From IMG/VR virus record IMGVR_UViG_3300031825_000069, positions 1-23,789 of that record: a stretch of DNA of 23,789 nucleotides; one strand, given 5' to 3'. Origin of the DNA: a virus. Position 1 is the stretch's first letter, and each line of letters opens with the position of its first letter. Position numbers and translations under genes: made by a program. The notes beneath the pieces were generated by a model. That model made no database searches and had not been told where the DNA came from. It worked only from the letters and a program-made list of their open reading frames with translations. Below, piece after piece: positions 8,792 to 15,203 of this stretch.

Positions 8792-9475
8792 TTACCCCGC
8801 CGTCCAGTCGTATTGCTCCAGCGCGCCGTCCCAGTCGCCCAGGCTGTTGTAGTTAACGGCCATCCCCCAGGCGAGATTGCCCGCCAGCACGCCCGCGCCG
8901 AGGCTCTGATCGGCGCCCTGCTGCACGCCGTTCCAATAGATCCGCGCCACGTCCCCGGAAGTAATCTCCAATTCCAGGGTGTCACCGGCCTGATAGTTCA
9001 CGAAGTCCAGGCTCAGGTCCAGCAGGTTCGTGGTGGACGCGGCCACGCGCTTGTACAGCAGTAGATGCTGCGAGCTGATCCCGGTAACGTCCACCAGGAA
9101 CCCCACGTGGTTGTCATGGTCCGCGTAGCGCCCCAGCACGTAAAACGGCGCGTTGGCCGAAGGCGTCTTCACCGTGATCTTGGCGCGCCCGTTGGCCCCC
9201 AGGCCGGTGACGTACGCCACCGTCAACCCGCCGGCCAGGGTGGTGAGCGTGGCTGCGTTGGAGCGGATGGCCCACCCGAACTCCAGGCCGGGGCTATAGG
9301 TCGTCTGCTGATCGGGCACCAGCCACGTCTTTGTGCCATCGCTGGACACACCGAGGAGATCGTGACCGGAAGCCGTGTCCGCCCGGTTGAACGTGTCCCG
9401 AAAGGTCCCGGCCGCTCCGGGAGTAGCCGCCGCGGCGCCGGCCGGGAAGCGAATGCGGAACAACGGCATGGGCAT
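8792..9475 (-). CDS. LamG/ConA-like virion protein
   Basis: This encodes 227 residues. The start at 9475 is chosen because GGAGG lies 8 nt upstream, immediately after the preceding stop; a longer frame overlaps that gene. Residues about 24-225 form a beta-sandwich pattern with TFRDTFNRADTA, ITVKTPS, YVLGRYADHDNHVGF, GDTLELEI and IYWNGVQQG. This is typical of phage concanavalin/LamG-like domains that begin with DxFNRAD. Such domains bind glycans or decorate capsids and fibres. The gene ends 2 nt before the hub gene. No catalytic residues are evident. Confidence 0.7.
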   Translation of the reverse strand: MPMPLFRIRFPAGAAAATPGAAGTFRDTFNRADTASGHDLLGVSSDGTKTWLVPDQQTTYSPGLEFGWAIRSNAATLTTLAGGLTVAYVTGLGANGRAKITVKTPSANAPFYVLGRYADHDNHVGFLVDVTGISSQHLLLYKRVAASTTNLLDLSLDFVNYQAGDTLELEITSGDVARIYWNGVQQGADQSLGAGVLAGNLAWGMAVNYNSLGDWDGALEQYDWTAG

Positions 9476-9480
9476 AGCGG

Positions 9481-10284
9481 TTACCTCCAGCGAGTGGGAA
9501 TCCCGGGCGTGCGCTGCCAGCCTCGGCCGAAGTCCGTAGCAATCGTCGCCTGGATCACCGCCCCCAGCGTTTGCATCGCGGACCGCGGCGCCCAGCAGCC
9601 CCAGGGGTCGGCGGTAGCTAGCCGTAGTTCCCACGGCGCCGGGGCGCGGGTGTAGAGCCGGGTGAGTTGGATCGCGCCAGCGAAGGGCTGGGAACCGGAG
9701 GTGCGCGCGCCGACGTTGAGCGTATCTAACCCAGCGTCCAAGGTCTTGCTGGTGCTGGATGTCCCTACTAGCACGCCGTCTACCCATAGCTCGTGAGCTG
9801 TGGCGCTACGGCTCACAAAGGCAAAGACGTGGGGGCAGCCATCCGCTAACGTGGTATGAGCCGCGATAATCAGATTGACGCCACCATAGAACACCCGGGT
9901 CCCTACGGTCGGGGCGTTATCATACGGCAAGAGGAAGAACCGGTTTGCGGAAGTATCCCCCTGATTGATGGCAAACGCGGTATGAGTGTTGGTGTATGAG
10001 GTGGCACTAGCCATCAGGATCACCGTCCACTGGGACCGGGACGACATTAGCGACGCCGGCACTGCTCCGAATGCGGTAACTCCGTTAGTGCCGTTGTAGG
10101 TCTGCTCCGGGCCGACCATCCCGCTCGTCCAGGAGACGCCGCTGGTATTCGTTCCTCGGTATCGGCCCACCAGGTCACGGGGGTTCCCTCCCCGCTCCCA
10201 TAGGGGCAAGTCGAAAGCCAGTCCCCGCGCGAGCGGATGCCGCGGTTGCAGGACCGGCCGCCGCGGCTTCACAGGCAGCCGCAT
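9481..10284 (-). CDS. LamG-domain virion protein
   Basis: This encodes 267 residues; the ATG overlaps the preceding stop as TAATG. Residues 1-35 are basic and proline-rich with a HPLARGLAFDLPLWE motif, common at the N-terminus of phage LamG proteins. Residues about 40-225 show the LamG strand pattern: FGAVPASLMSSRSQWTVILM, HVFAFVSRSATAHELWVDG, LNVGARTSG, FAGAIQLTRLYTRAPAPWE. Likely a glycan-binding or decorative protein on the virion. The coding sequence looks richer in A+T than its neighbours, which could reflect recent acquisition; I have not computed this. Confidence 0.72.
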   Translation of the reverse strand: MRLPVKPRRPVLQPRHPLARGLAFDLPLWERGGNPRDLVGRYRGTNTSGVSWTSGMVGPEQTYNGTNGVTAFGAVPASLMSSRSQWTVILMASATSYTNTHTAFAINQGDTSANRFFLLPYDNAPTVGTRVFYGGVNLIIAAHTTLADGCPHVFAFVSRSATAHELWVDGVLVGTSSTSKTLDAGLDTLNVGARTSGSQPFAGAIQLTRLYTRAPAPWELRLATADPWGCWAPRSAMQTLGAVIQATIATDFGRGWQRTPGIPTRWR

Positions 10285-10745
10285 TACTGAATCTCCGGCT
10301 CATAGTACTGGTAGCTCACGCGGTGGTCGCCCGCCGTGGAGCTAATCGCGTTTGAGGTGTTGTTCTTGATCGCGATCCCCCAGGACAGACCCAGCGCCCC
10401 CAGCGGCGCCGTGTCGAAGACCCCGTAAAACGCCTTCGCGGTGGTGGCGGTCACGACAATGGTCCCGAGAAGCGGTGCGTTCTCGATGGTGATCGCCGCG
10501 TCACTTGCTCCCGCGTTGTCGTCGGCGATGGCGCCATCCCCCCGAATCAGGTAAACCTCGTAGAGTTGCCCGGCGGTTGGCGCACTGCCGCCGCTGGTGA
10601 GCTTCACGAAGATCAGCGCCGCCGGCCGCTCCGTGGTGTTAGAGAGCAGCGTAGCTTGCCGGGCCGCTGCGCTCGCCAGGCTGGCCAGGGTGATGGTGAA
10701 GACGGCGACGGCATCGTTCAGCGCTTGCCGAATCTCGTTAGGCAC
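10284..10745 (-). CDS. Small beta-rich virion protein
   Basis: This encodes 153 residues starting at GTG 10745, inside the last codons of the preceding gene (8-nt overlap). The start is set by GGGAGG 5-6 nt upstream. Residues 15-35 (TITLASLASAAARQATLL) and 42-70 (AALIFVKLTSGG, LYEVYLIRG) follow a pattern I know from small structural proteins of tailed phages, with alternating beta strands and a YYEP end. The exact role is unknown. Position among decoration and tail-linked proteins suggests a minor head or tail component. Confidence 0.65.
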   Translation of the reverse strand: MPNEIRQALNDAVAVFTITLASLASAAARQATLLSNTTERPAALIFVKLTSGGSAPTAGQLYEVYLIRGDGAIADDNAGASDAAITIENAPLLGTIVVTATTAKAFYGVFDTAPLGALGLSWGIAIKNNTSNAISSTAGDHRVSYQYYEPEIQ

Positions 10746-11232
10746 GGGACACCTCCCACGCGGAGGCGAAGTCTTCCGCTGCAATCGCGTTCGGCATGAA
10801 CGGCGCCCCCACAAACGCGCGCCCCACCCGCGGCGCCGTGATCTGTTGCATACGGCTGATCACCGCTTCCGCCGCCGCTTCCACCGCGTCGAGGTGCGCC
10901 GGCTCGATCCCCGGATAGCCGTTGAGCGCCGCCCGGAACGCGGCGAAGTCATCCAATGAGAGTTGCGTGGGTTCGCCGAAGTACGGCAGGCTGATCCCCG
11001 GCATCGCTTCCGTCACGGCGTTGAGGAACGTGCGCCCGGCCGTCAAGCCTAGCGCTTTCAGCACCGCGCCGCCACGCAGCTTCACGCCGACCTTGGTCTC
11101 CGTCACGGACAGGCGCGGCTCGTGCAGCAGCGCAAAGCCTTGATCGAGCGTCTTCCCGGCGTAACCCACGCCTTCCGGGTCGTCGCGCAGCTCGGCCACC
11201 AAGAGCGCGAAATGTTCTGGTTCCAGGGGCAT
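10738..11232 (-). CDS. Conserved phage protein of the head-tail region, unknown function
   Basis: This encodes 164 residues from ATG 11232, 5 nt after the preceding stop. No strong Shine-Dalgarno is visible, so translation may depend on coupling. The longer frame begins deep inside the upstream gene and is rejected. The opening, EHFALLVAELRDDPEGVGYAG, resembles an N-terminal motif (x-L-x-DP-x-GxGYAG) of small phage proteins near the connector genes. The rest is helical and alanine-rich. I do not recognise a function. Confidence 0.6.
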   Translation of the reverse strand: MPLEPEHFALLVAELRDDPEGVGYAGKTLDQGFALLHEPRLSVTETKVGVKLRGGAVLKALGLTAGRTFLNAVTEAMPGISLPYFGEPTQLSLDDFAAFRAALNGYPGIEPAHLDAVEAAAEAVISRMQQITAPRVGRAFVGAPFMPNAIAAEDFASAWEVSRA

Positions 11233-11237
11233 GCTCG

Positions 11238-11987
11238 TTAGTCCCGGCTCACGCCAATACGGATCGTAAACACCTCGCTCGCCGCCGGCGTCCGGGTGCC
11301 GCGCTCCACCAGCACGCAGTACAGGTCCTTGCTTCCGGTCAGGCACTTGAACGGCACCGGGTTGTGTGAGAGCACGCGATAAATGCAGTTGAGCGTGGTC
11401 GTCAACGGGGTGTTGTCCAGGTCCAGGAAGCCCAGCAGGCGCTTCGCCTCCGCGTCGGAAGGCGCCCAGGCCGCGTTGTCGGCGATGCCGGCGGGCGCGG
11501 TGTCGAACAGCCACAACTCCAGGTTGGCCGCGGTCCCCGGCGGTACGCTGTGGATCACCGTTACCGACGAGATCATGCCGGAGCCGCCGTTGACCCGCGC
11601 CGCGCCGGTGATGGTCATGACCCCGGAGCCGCCCACGTCCCCGATCACGTCCCCCGCCGCGTACTGTGAGGTGTCCGCCGGCCGGGTAATCGTCACGTCG
11701 ATCACGTCCGTGATGCCCCCCGCGATCACCTGAAGCTGCCCGTATTCGTTCAGGAGCGCATTCACCCGGTCGCCATTGGAGACGGCCGTAGGCAGCGCGG
11801 TCGCCAGGCCGGTCACCGCCTTGCCGCCGACCTTTACCGGGCTGCCGGTGTCCACCGCATCATGGGCCGCGTCGCCTTCCGTAGCGATCAGCATTTCCAG
11901 CGCCCCGGGGAACTCGTCGCTGTTCCCGTGCTGGAGGGTGACGGAGGGTCCCCGCGCGTTGCCGTGGCTCGTCGTCTTCGTAGGCAT
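11238..11987 (-). CDS. Beta-rich phage structural protein
   Basis: This encodes 249 residues with AGGAG upstream of the ATG. Residues about 93-245 contain a recurring phage virion domain: VTITRPADTSQYAAGDVIGD, ITGAARVNGGSGMISSV, NLELWLFDTAP and DNAAWAPSDAEA, then VPFKC and LYCVLVERGTRTPAASEVF. I know this pattern from unnamed structural proteins near head genes of many tailed phages. Residues 1-90 are variable. It is likely a capsid-associated or fibre-like decoration. No enzymatic motif is present. Confidence 0.65.
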   Translation of the reverse strand: MPTKTTSHGNARGPSVTLQHGNSDEFPGALEMLIATEGDAAHDAVDTGSPVKVGGKAVTGLATALPTAVSNGDRVNALLNEYGQLQVIAGGITDVIDVTITRPADTSQYAAGDVIGDVGGSGVMTITGAARVNGGSGMISSVTVIHSVPPGTAANLELWLFDTAPAGIADNAAWAPSDAEAKRLLGFLDLDNTPLTTTLNCIYRVLSHNPVPFKCLTGSKDLYCVLVERGTRTPAASEVFTIRIGVSRD

Positions 11988-11998
11988 CGTCTCTGCTC

Positions 11999-12700
11999 CT
12001 AGTCCCAGCCGCCGTCCGTATAGATCACCCGCCGGCTGTTGCTGCGGGTGCTGTCCTCCACCGAGTCCGCGTAATCCGTCAGCGCCTTCTCCCAGCGCCC
12101 ATCCCAGAGCGCCAGGGGCGCGTCGCGCCGTCCCCGGGATAGCTCCGTCTCCGCCAGCGCCAGGCAGATCCCCGGAATGAGGAACCGCTCCTCGTGTGCC
12201 TGCAGGGGCAGAGTGTCTGCCGCGGCCGTCACGGCTGCCGGAGAAGTCCGGCAGGCCACCTTCAGGCCCCCGGTGCGCGCGGTTTCGGCGCGCGGGTGGA
12301 GTACCAGGCTCACCATCGCGTCTGCGGCACTGCCCCGCTGCAGGTAGTAGTAAGCGGGCACGCCGGCCGGCTGGTTCTCCAGCGCGCCGTAGCAGGCCCG
12401 CAGCTCCTCTTCCTGCGCGTACTCCGGCTCCGTCTCAAACACCCCGTCGCCGTCCGCGTCTACCCGCACCGTCCCATCCAGCACCCGCAGCACGCGGCTG
12501 GAGAGCGCCACCGCGGCCGTCGTCGGTAGATCGAGGGTGAACTCCTCGCGGAACCCGCCGCCCACCTGGGCCAGCTCCTGGAGCAGCTCGTTCACCCGGT
12601 CCAAAAACAAAGGCACCGAAAGTAGAGCATCCTCTACCTCCGGTGCCAGCCCATACCGCCGGCACGCGCGTTTCCGCACCGTCTCCCAGGTCGTCGGCAT
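11999..12700 (-). CDS. Head-tail adaptor-like protein, paralogue B
   Basis: This encodes 233 residues; GGAG lies 8 nt before the ATG, overlapping the end of the preceding gene. Residues 10-45 (RKRACRRYGL, then FLDRVNELLQELA) and about 170-205 (FLIPGICLALAETELSRGRR, then DAPLALWDGRWEKAL) are helical and align with the same parts of the gene immediately upstream. The pattern fits small podovirus adaptors that form a ring under the portal (P22 gp4 or T7 gp11-like). Codons 18-37 contain a terminator-like hairpin and U-tract (12601-12647) with unusual codon choice. Assignment as an adaptor is inferred from position and helical pattern. Confidence 0.62.
   Translation of the reverse strand: MPTTWETVRKRACRRYGLAPEVEDALLSVPLFLDRVNELLQELAQVGGGFREEFTLDLPTTAAVALSSRVLRVLDGTVRVDADGDGVFETEPEYAQEEELRACYGALENQPAGVPAYYYLQRGSAADAMVSLVLHPRAETARTGGLKVACRTSPAAVTAAADTLPLQAHEERFLIPGICLALAETELSRGRRDAPLALWDGRWEKALTDYADSVEDSTRSNSRRVIYTDGGWD
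12601..12647 (-). terminator. Intragenic terminator-like hairpin with U-tract
   Basis: On the minus strand, GGCACCG at 12647-12641 pairs with CGGTGCC at 12618-12612. Inside these arms, GAG/UUU pairs (two of the three are G-U) and GTAGAG pairs with CTCTAC. This gives a 16-bp stem with a GATG loop, followed directly by TTTGTTTTTGG (12611-12601). It is a full intrinsic-terminator layout, but it lies within codons 18-33 of an intact adaptor gene. Its effect on transcription is not known from the sequence. Confidence 0.65.
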
Positions 12701-12703
12701 GAC

Positions 12704-13672
12704 TTACTCCAGGCGCTTCGAAAGCGGGCCGAGCTTGGCCTGTCGCCGCTCCATCGCATCATCCAGGGGCGACGCCCCCACCTGCGCCGTGCGGGGCGCC
12801 TCGCGGGTCCCGCGCCGGATGGTCTCGAATAGCTCCAGCGCCTTATCTGCCGCCTGCCCCTGCCAGTACTCTACCGGTGCATCCTGGCGCCCGCGCGAGC
12901 GGTCCAGTTCCGCCATCCCCCAGCAGATCGCGGGAATGAGGCGGTCATGCTCCGAGGCGTCCAGCGCCGGCCGGTCGGAGTCCGCGGTGAGTTCCGCTGG
13001 ATACACCCACGCCCCATAGATCAGGTTGTGGAGGTTCCAGGTCACCGTAGCGTTGTCCAGGTGCGTCGCGGCCGTGGTCGCGCTGTGTCCCCGCTGCACG
13101 GTCACCAGCAGGGACGCTACCGAGATCACTAGCATCTTCTCGCTATCGATCACCAGCACCATGCCCCGGTTGATGCCCGTCGCCGAGGCCACCGTGAGCA
13201 CCGTCTCCGTCGCGTTCAGCGCTTCGGTGATGGTGGTCCCGGCCCCCGCCGTGCTCGTGCTCGGCGCCGGAGACAGCTCGATAATCCGGCTCTGGTCGTT
13301 CTCGGACCCTGCTCGCATCCAGTAGGCGGAAGGCGTGCCGTTCGCGAGCGCCTGTAGTGCGCCCCGTTCACTCACCAGGCTCGGGTACAGCCGCAGCGGC
13401 AGGGGCGCAAACGCGCTCGCCGCCGTCTGCAGGACCACCGTCTTGGGGTCAATCTCGATCACCCGAGCGTTGCCGGCGTACGCGGATTGCCCCACCACCA
13501 GCGGGGTGTAGAGGTCCGGCAGGTAGTAGCACATCGAGACGCCCGCAAACCAGCGGTGCTTCTCGTTGATGAGGTCATTGAGCACCGGGTTGGTAAAGAG
13601 CGAGTCTTCCCCGGTGCTCCGGTCCAGACCGTAGCGCCCCTTGGCGACAATCCGCAGCGTTGACAGGTCCAT
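12704..13672 (-). CDS. Head-tail adaptor-like protein, paralogue A
   Basis: This encodes 322 residues with GGAGGG 9 nt before the ATG. Residues 8-40 (VAKGRYGLDR, then FTNPVLNDLINEKHRWF) and about 240-285 (RLIPAICWGMAELDRSRGRQ, then DAPVEYWQGQAADKALELFE) match the downstream paralogue. A beta-rich insert at about 50-230 is longer here than in the paralogue and includes a segment typical of phage proteins (ALNATETVLTVASATGINRG, then MLVISV). A structural role at the portal-tail interface is inferred. Confidence 0.62.
   Translation of the reverse strand: MDLSTLRIVAKGRYGLDRSTGEDSLFTNPVLNDLINEKHRWFAGVSMCYYLPDLYTPLVVGQSAYAGNARVIEIDPKTVVLQTAASAFAPLPLRLYPSLVSERGALQALANGTPSAYWMRAGSENDQSRIIELSPAPSTSTAGAGTTITEALNATETVLTVASATGINRGMVLVIDSEKMLVISVASLLVTVQRGHSATTAATHLDNATVTWNLHNLIYGAWVYPAELTADSDRPALDASEHDRLIPAICWGMAELDRSRGRQDAPVEYWQGQAADKALELFETIRRGTREAPRTAQVGASPLDDAMERRQAKLGPLSKRLE
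13580..13619 (-). other. Intragenic hairpin in adaptor paralogue A
   Basis: On the minus strand GAGCACCGGG (13619-13610) pairs perfectly with CCCGGTGCTC (13589-13580). A small inner AAGA/TCTT stem lies in the 20-nt loop. There is no U-tract. The 5' arm starts 53 nt after the A of the ATG, the same offset as the hairpin in paralogue B, and both arms share GCACCGG and CGGTGC. Confidence 0.55.
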
Positions 13673-13678
13673 GACGCC

Positions 13679-14146
13679 TTACCCTCCGGCCAGCAGCACC
13701 TTAATGAGGGCAGGCTTCGTGGCGTTCGCCGGGACCACCAGCCCGCGATTGTTGACCAGCTCGCGGAGGTCGGCCGGCTCCAGCGCTTCCAGGTCCGCTT
13801 CCGTCATGGCCAGCGGCTCTAGCTTGCGGGTAGCCTCGGCAGCGCCCCGGGCTTTGACCGCTTCGATCAGTTCCGCCAGCGTGCCGTACTGCTGCCCGTC
13901 TTCATCGCGGAAGGCTTGCGGCGCCACCGGCTGCAGGGAGACTTCCCCTGCGAACGGCACGGCTTCCACGGTGCAGACCGGCAGGCCGTTATCGCTCACC
14001 GTGTAATGCGCCACGGCCCGATACGCCGGACCCATCGGCAGGATTTTCTCCTCGCCGGCCGCCAGTTCGAACCAACTGGAGTCGTACATCCAGCGCTTGG
14101 GCTGTCCATCCGTCGCCCGCACTACGAAAAGCTGTTCGTCGCTCAT
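13679..14146 (-). CDS. Head-completion region protein with C-terminal HeH/SAP-like motif
   Basis: This encodes 155 residues; GGAGG lies 5 nt before the ATG. Residues 1-75 look beta-rich (QLFVVRATDGQPKRWMYDSS). Residues about 113-152 (MTEADLEALEPADLRELVNN, then RGLVVPANATKPALIKVLL) resemble a HeH/SAP-type helix-extended-loop-helix motif, which in other proteins binds nucleic acid and in phages often ends small head-region proteins. Direct DNA binding here is inference. The gene ends 6 nt before adaptor paralogue A. Confidence 0.6.
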   Translation of the reverse strand: MSDEQLFVVRATDGQPKRWMYDSSWFELAAGEEKILPMGPAYRAVAHYTVSDNGLPVCTVEAVPFAGEVSLQPVAPQAFRDEDGQQYGTLAELIEAVKARGAAEATRKLEPLAMTEADLEALEPADLRELVNNRGLVVPANATKPALIKVLLAGG

Positions 14147-14158
14147 CAGAACCTCCAG

Positions 14159-14176
14159 TGTCTGCCACGGCAGACA
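14159..14176 (-). other. Short intergenic hairpin upstream of a ribosome-binding site
   Basis: TGTCTGC and GCAGACA form a perfect stem around a 4-nt loop (8 bp of inverted repeat counting the inner pair), just 5' of the GGAGG of the next gene. No U-tract follows. It may insulate the ribosome-binding site or mark an RNA-processing point. Confidence 0.45.
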
Positions 14177-14182
14177 TTTGCG

Positions 14183-14719
14183 TCACCGCCCGGCGGTCGC
14201 CGGCAAAAAGTGTTTCACTCCGCGCGGCGCCGCTTTACCGCCGCCCTCTACCGCCATCCGATAGGCGTCTTCCACCTCGGCAGCATCCCAGCGGCCCCAG
14301 CCTTCCCGCTCGCCGGCCACGGCCCGCGCGTAGAACTTGGCGCCCTCTTCCACCTGGCGGTCTAGCGCCGCGTCTTCGGCCCGCTCCAGCGCTTCGTTGT
14401 GCCGCGCCGCCACGTCCACCGAGAGTTCCCCGCCGCGGGCCTGCACCAGCGACGCCACAATCAGTTCCCACGGCACCGCGCCGCGGAACGGTCGGCCCGC
14501 GTCATCCTGGCAGTCGCAGAGAGGGACCCAGCCGCCCATATCGAGCGACGGCCCCCACACCTGGAACACCTGCCGGCGCAGGTCCAGGCCGATAATCAGG
14601 TTCGGGTCCACGGAGCGCACCCGGGTAGTGCCCCGCGCCGCTTCCGGGTGGCGCGTGTCCAACCAGGAGGGAAGCATCCGCCCCTGGTTTTTCGGACGCG
14701 TGAGGGTTCCCGTGCTCAC
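14183..14719 (-). CDS. Unknown phage protein, head region
   Basis: From GTG 14719, which overlaps the preceding stop as GTGA, this encodes 178 residues. An ATG at 14677 preceded by AGGGGCGG would give 164 residues and is a good alternative because the GTG lacks a clear Shine-Dalgarno. The longer frame to 15148 is rejected because it reads through the preceding gene. Residues about 35-75 carry IIGLDLRRQVFQVWGP and GGWVPLCDCQDDAG; residues 95-155 are charged and helical. I do not recognise a family. Confidence 0.62.
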   Translation of the reverse strand: MSTGTLTRPKNQGRMLPSWLDTRHPEAARGTTRVRSVDPNLIIGLDLRRQVFQVWGPSLDMGGWVPLCDCQDDAGRPFRGAVPWELIVASLVQARGGELSVDVAARHNEALERAEDAALDRQVEEGAKFYARAVAGEREGWGRWDAAEVEDAYRMAVEGGGKAAPRGVKHFLPATAGR

Positions 14720-15132
14720 TGCGGGAACTCGATGTAGGCCACGCAGATCTCCACGTCGCCGGCCGTAATAGCCGTGAAGTCGGAGCCGCCGGTGATCGTC
14801 ACGGTCACCGTCTTGGCCGTCTCGTGGTAGCGCACGCCGGAAGGCACGCCCACGTCTACGCCGGCCGGCGCCGCGGTGAACACGCTCGGCGTCCCCGTGG
14901 TGTAGCGGTCCACGTCGGTCCCGTCCCCCACCTGGATCGTGGCCGTGGTGTCGCCGATACACGCCGCGAACACCCGCACCTGCGTTCCCAGCACGTAGGC
15001 CCCCGCCGGGAGCGTTCCCGGGCAGGCAATGGTGCCCGTGGTGCTCCCGCCATCCGTCATCGCCGCCCGCGTGAACCGGTAACGGAGATAGTTGAGGCGT
15101 GGTGTCTCTAGCGATCTCGCTTTTCTCGGCAT
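14716..15132 (-). CDS. Beta-rich protein, possible capsid decoration
   Basis: This encodes 138 residues with GGGAGGGA ahead of the ATG. The first 25 residues are basic (MPRKARSLETPRLNYLRYRF). The rest is Thr/Val/Ala-rich with alternating strands (VLGTQVRVFAACIG, TVTVTITGGSDFTAITAGDV), like small beta-barrel decoration or fibre-base proteins. It is the first gene after the intrinsic terminator at 15148-15180, so it depends on read-through or a nearby promoter I cannot see. Confidence 0.6.
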   Translation of the reverse strand: MPRKARSLETPRLNYLRYRFTRAAMTDGGSTTGTIACPGTLPAGAYVLGTQVRVFAACIGDTTATIQVGDGTDVDRYTTGTPSVFTAAPAGVDVGVPSGVRYHETAKTVTVTITGGSDFTAITAGDVEICVAYIEFPQ

Positions 15133-15147
15133 CCCGAATCCCTCCCA

Positions 15148-15180
15148 TGAAAAAGGCCGCCCCGTTTTCCGGAGCGACCT
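15148..15180 (-). terminator. Intrinsic terminator after the gene following the capsid protein
   Basis: On the minus strand AGGTCGCTCCG (15180-15170) pairs with CGGGGCGGCCT (15164-15154). All 11 positions pair, two as G-U pairs that exist only in minus-strand RNA. The loop is GAAAA, and a run of five T (15154-15150) overlaps the last stem base. It begins 24 nt after the stop at 15204. The strand asymmetry and U-run make this a convincing minus-strand terminator or attenuator. Confidence 0.82.
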
Positions 15181-15203
15181 CTCAGCGCGTGCTCTGCAGT
15201 GCC

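Noticed and set aside
14183-14220. T-run (TTTTT on the minus strand, about 14205) near the end of the 14183-14719 gene as a terminator
   Set aside because: Only a 4-bp stem (AGTG/CACT) precedes it, too weak for an intrinsic terminator.
14183-15148. Single 321-residue minus-strand gene
   Set aside because: Its first half reads through the neighbouring gene in another frame with Gly/Arg-rich sequence; the GTG at 14719 or ATG at 14677 is the better start.
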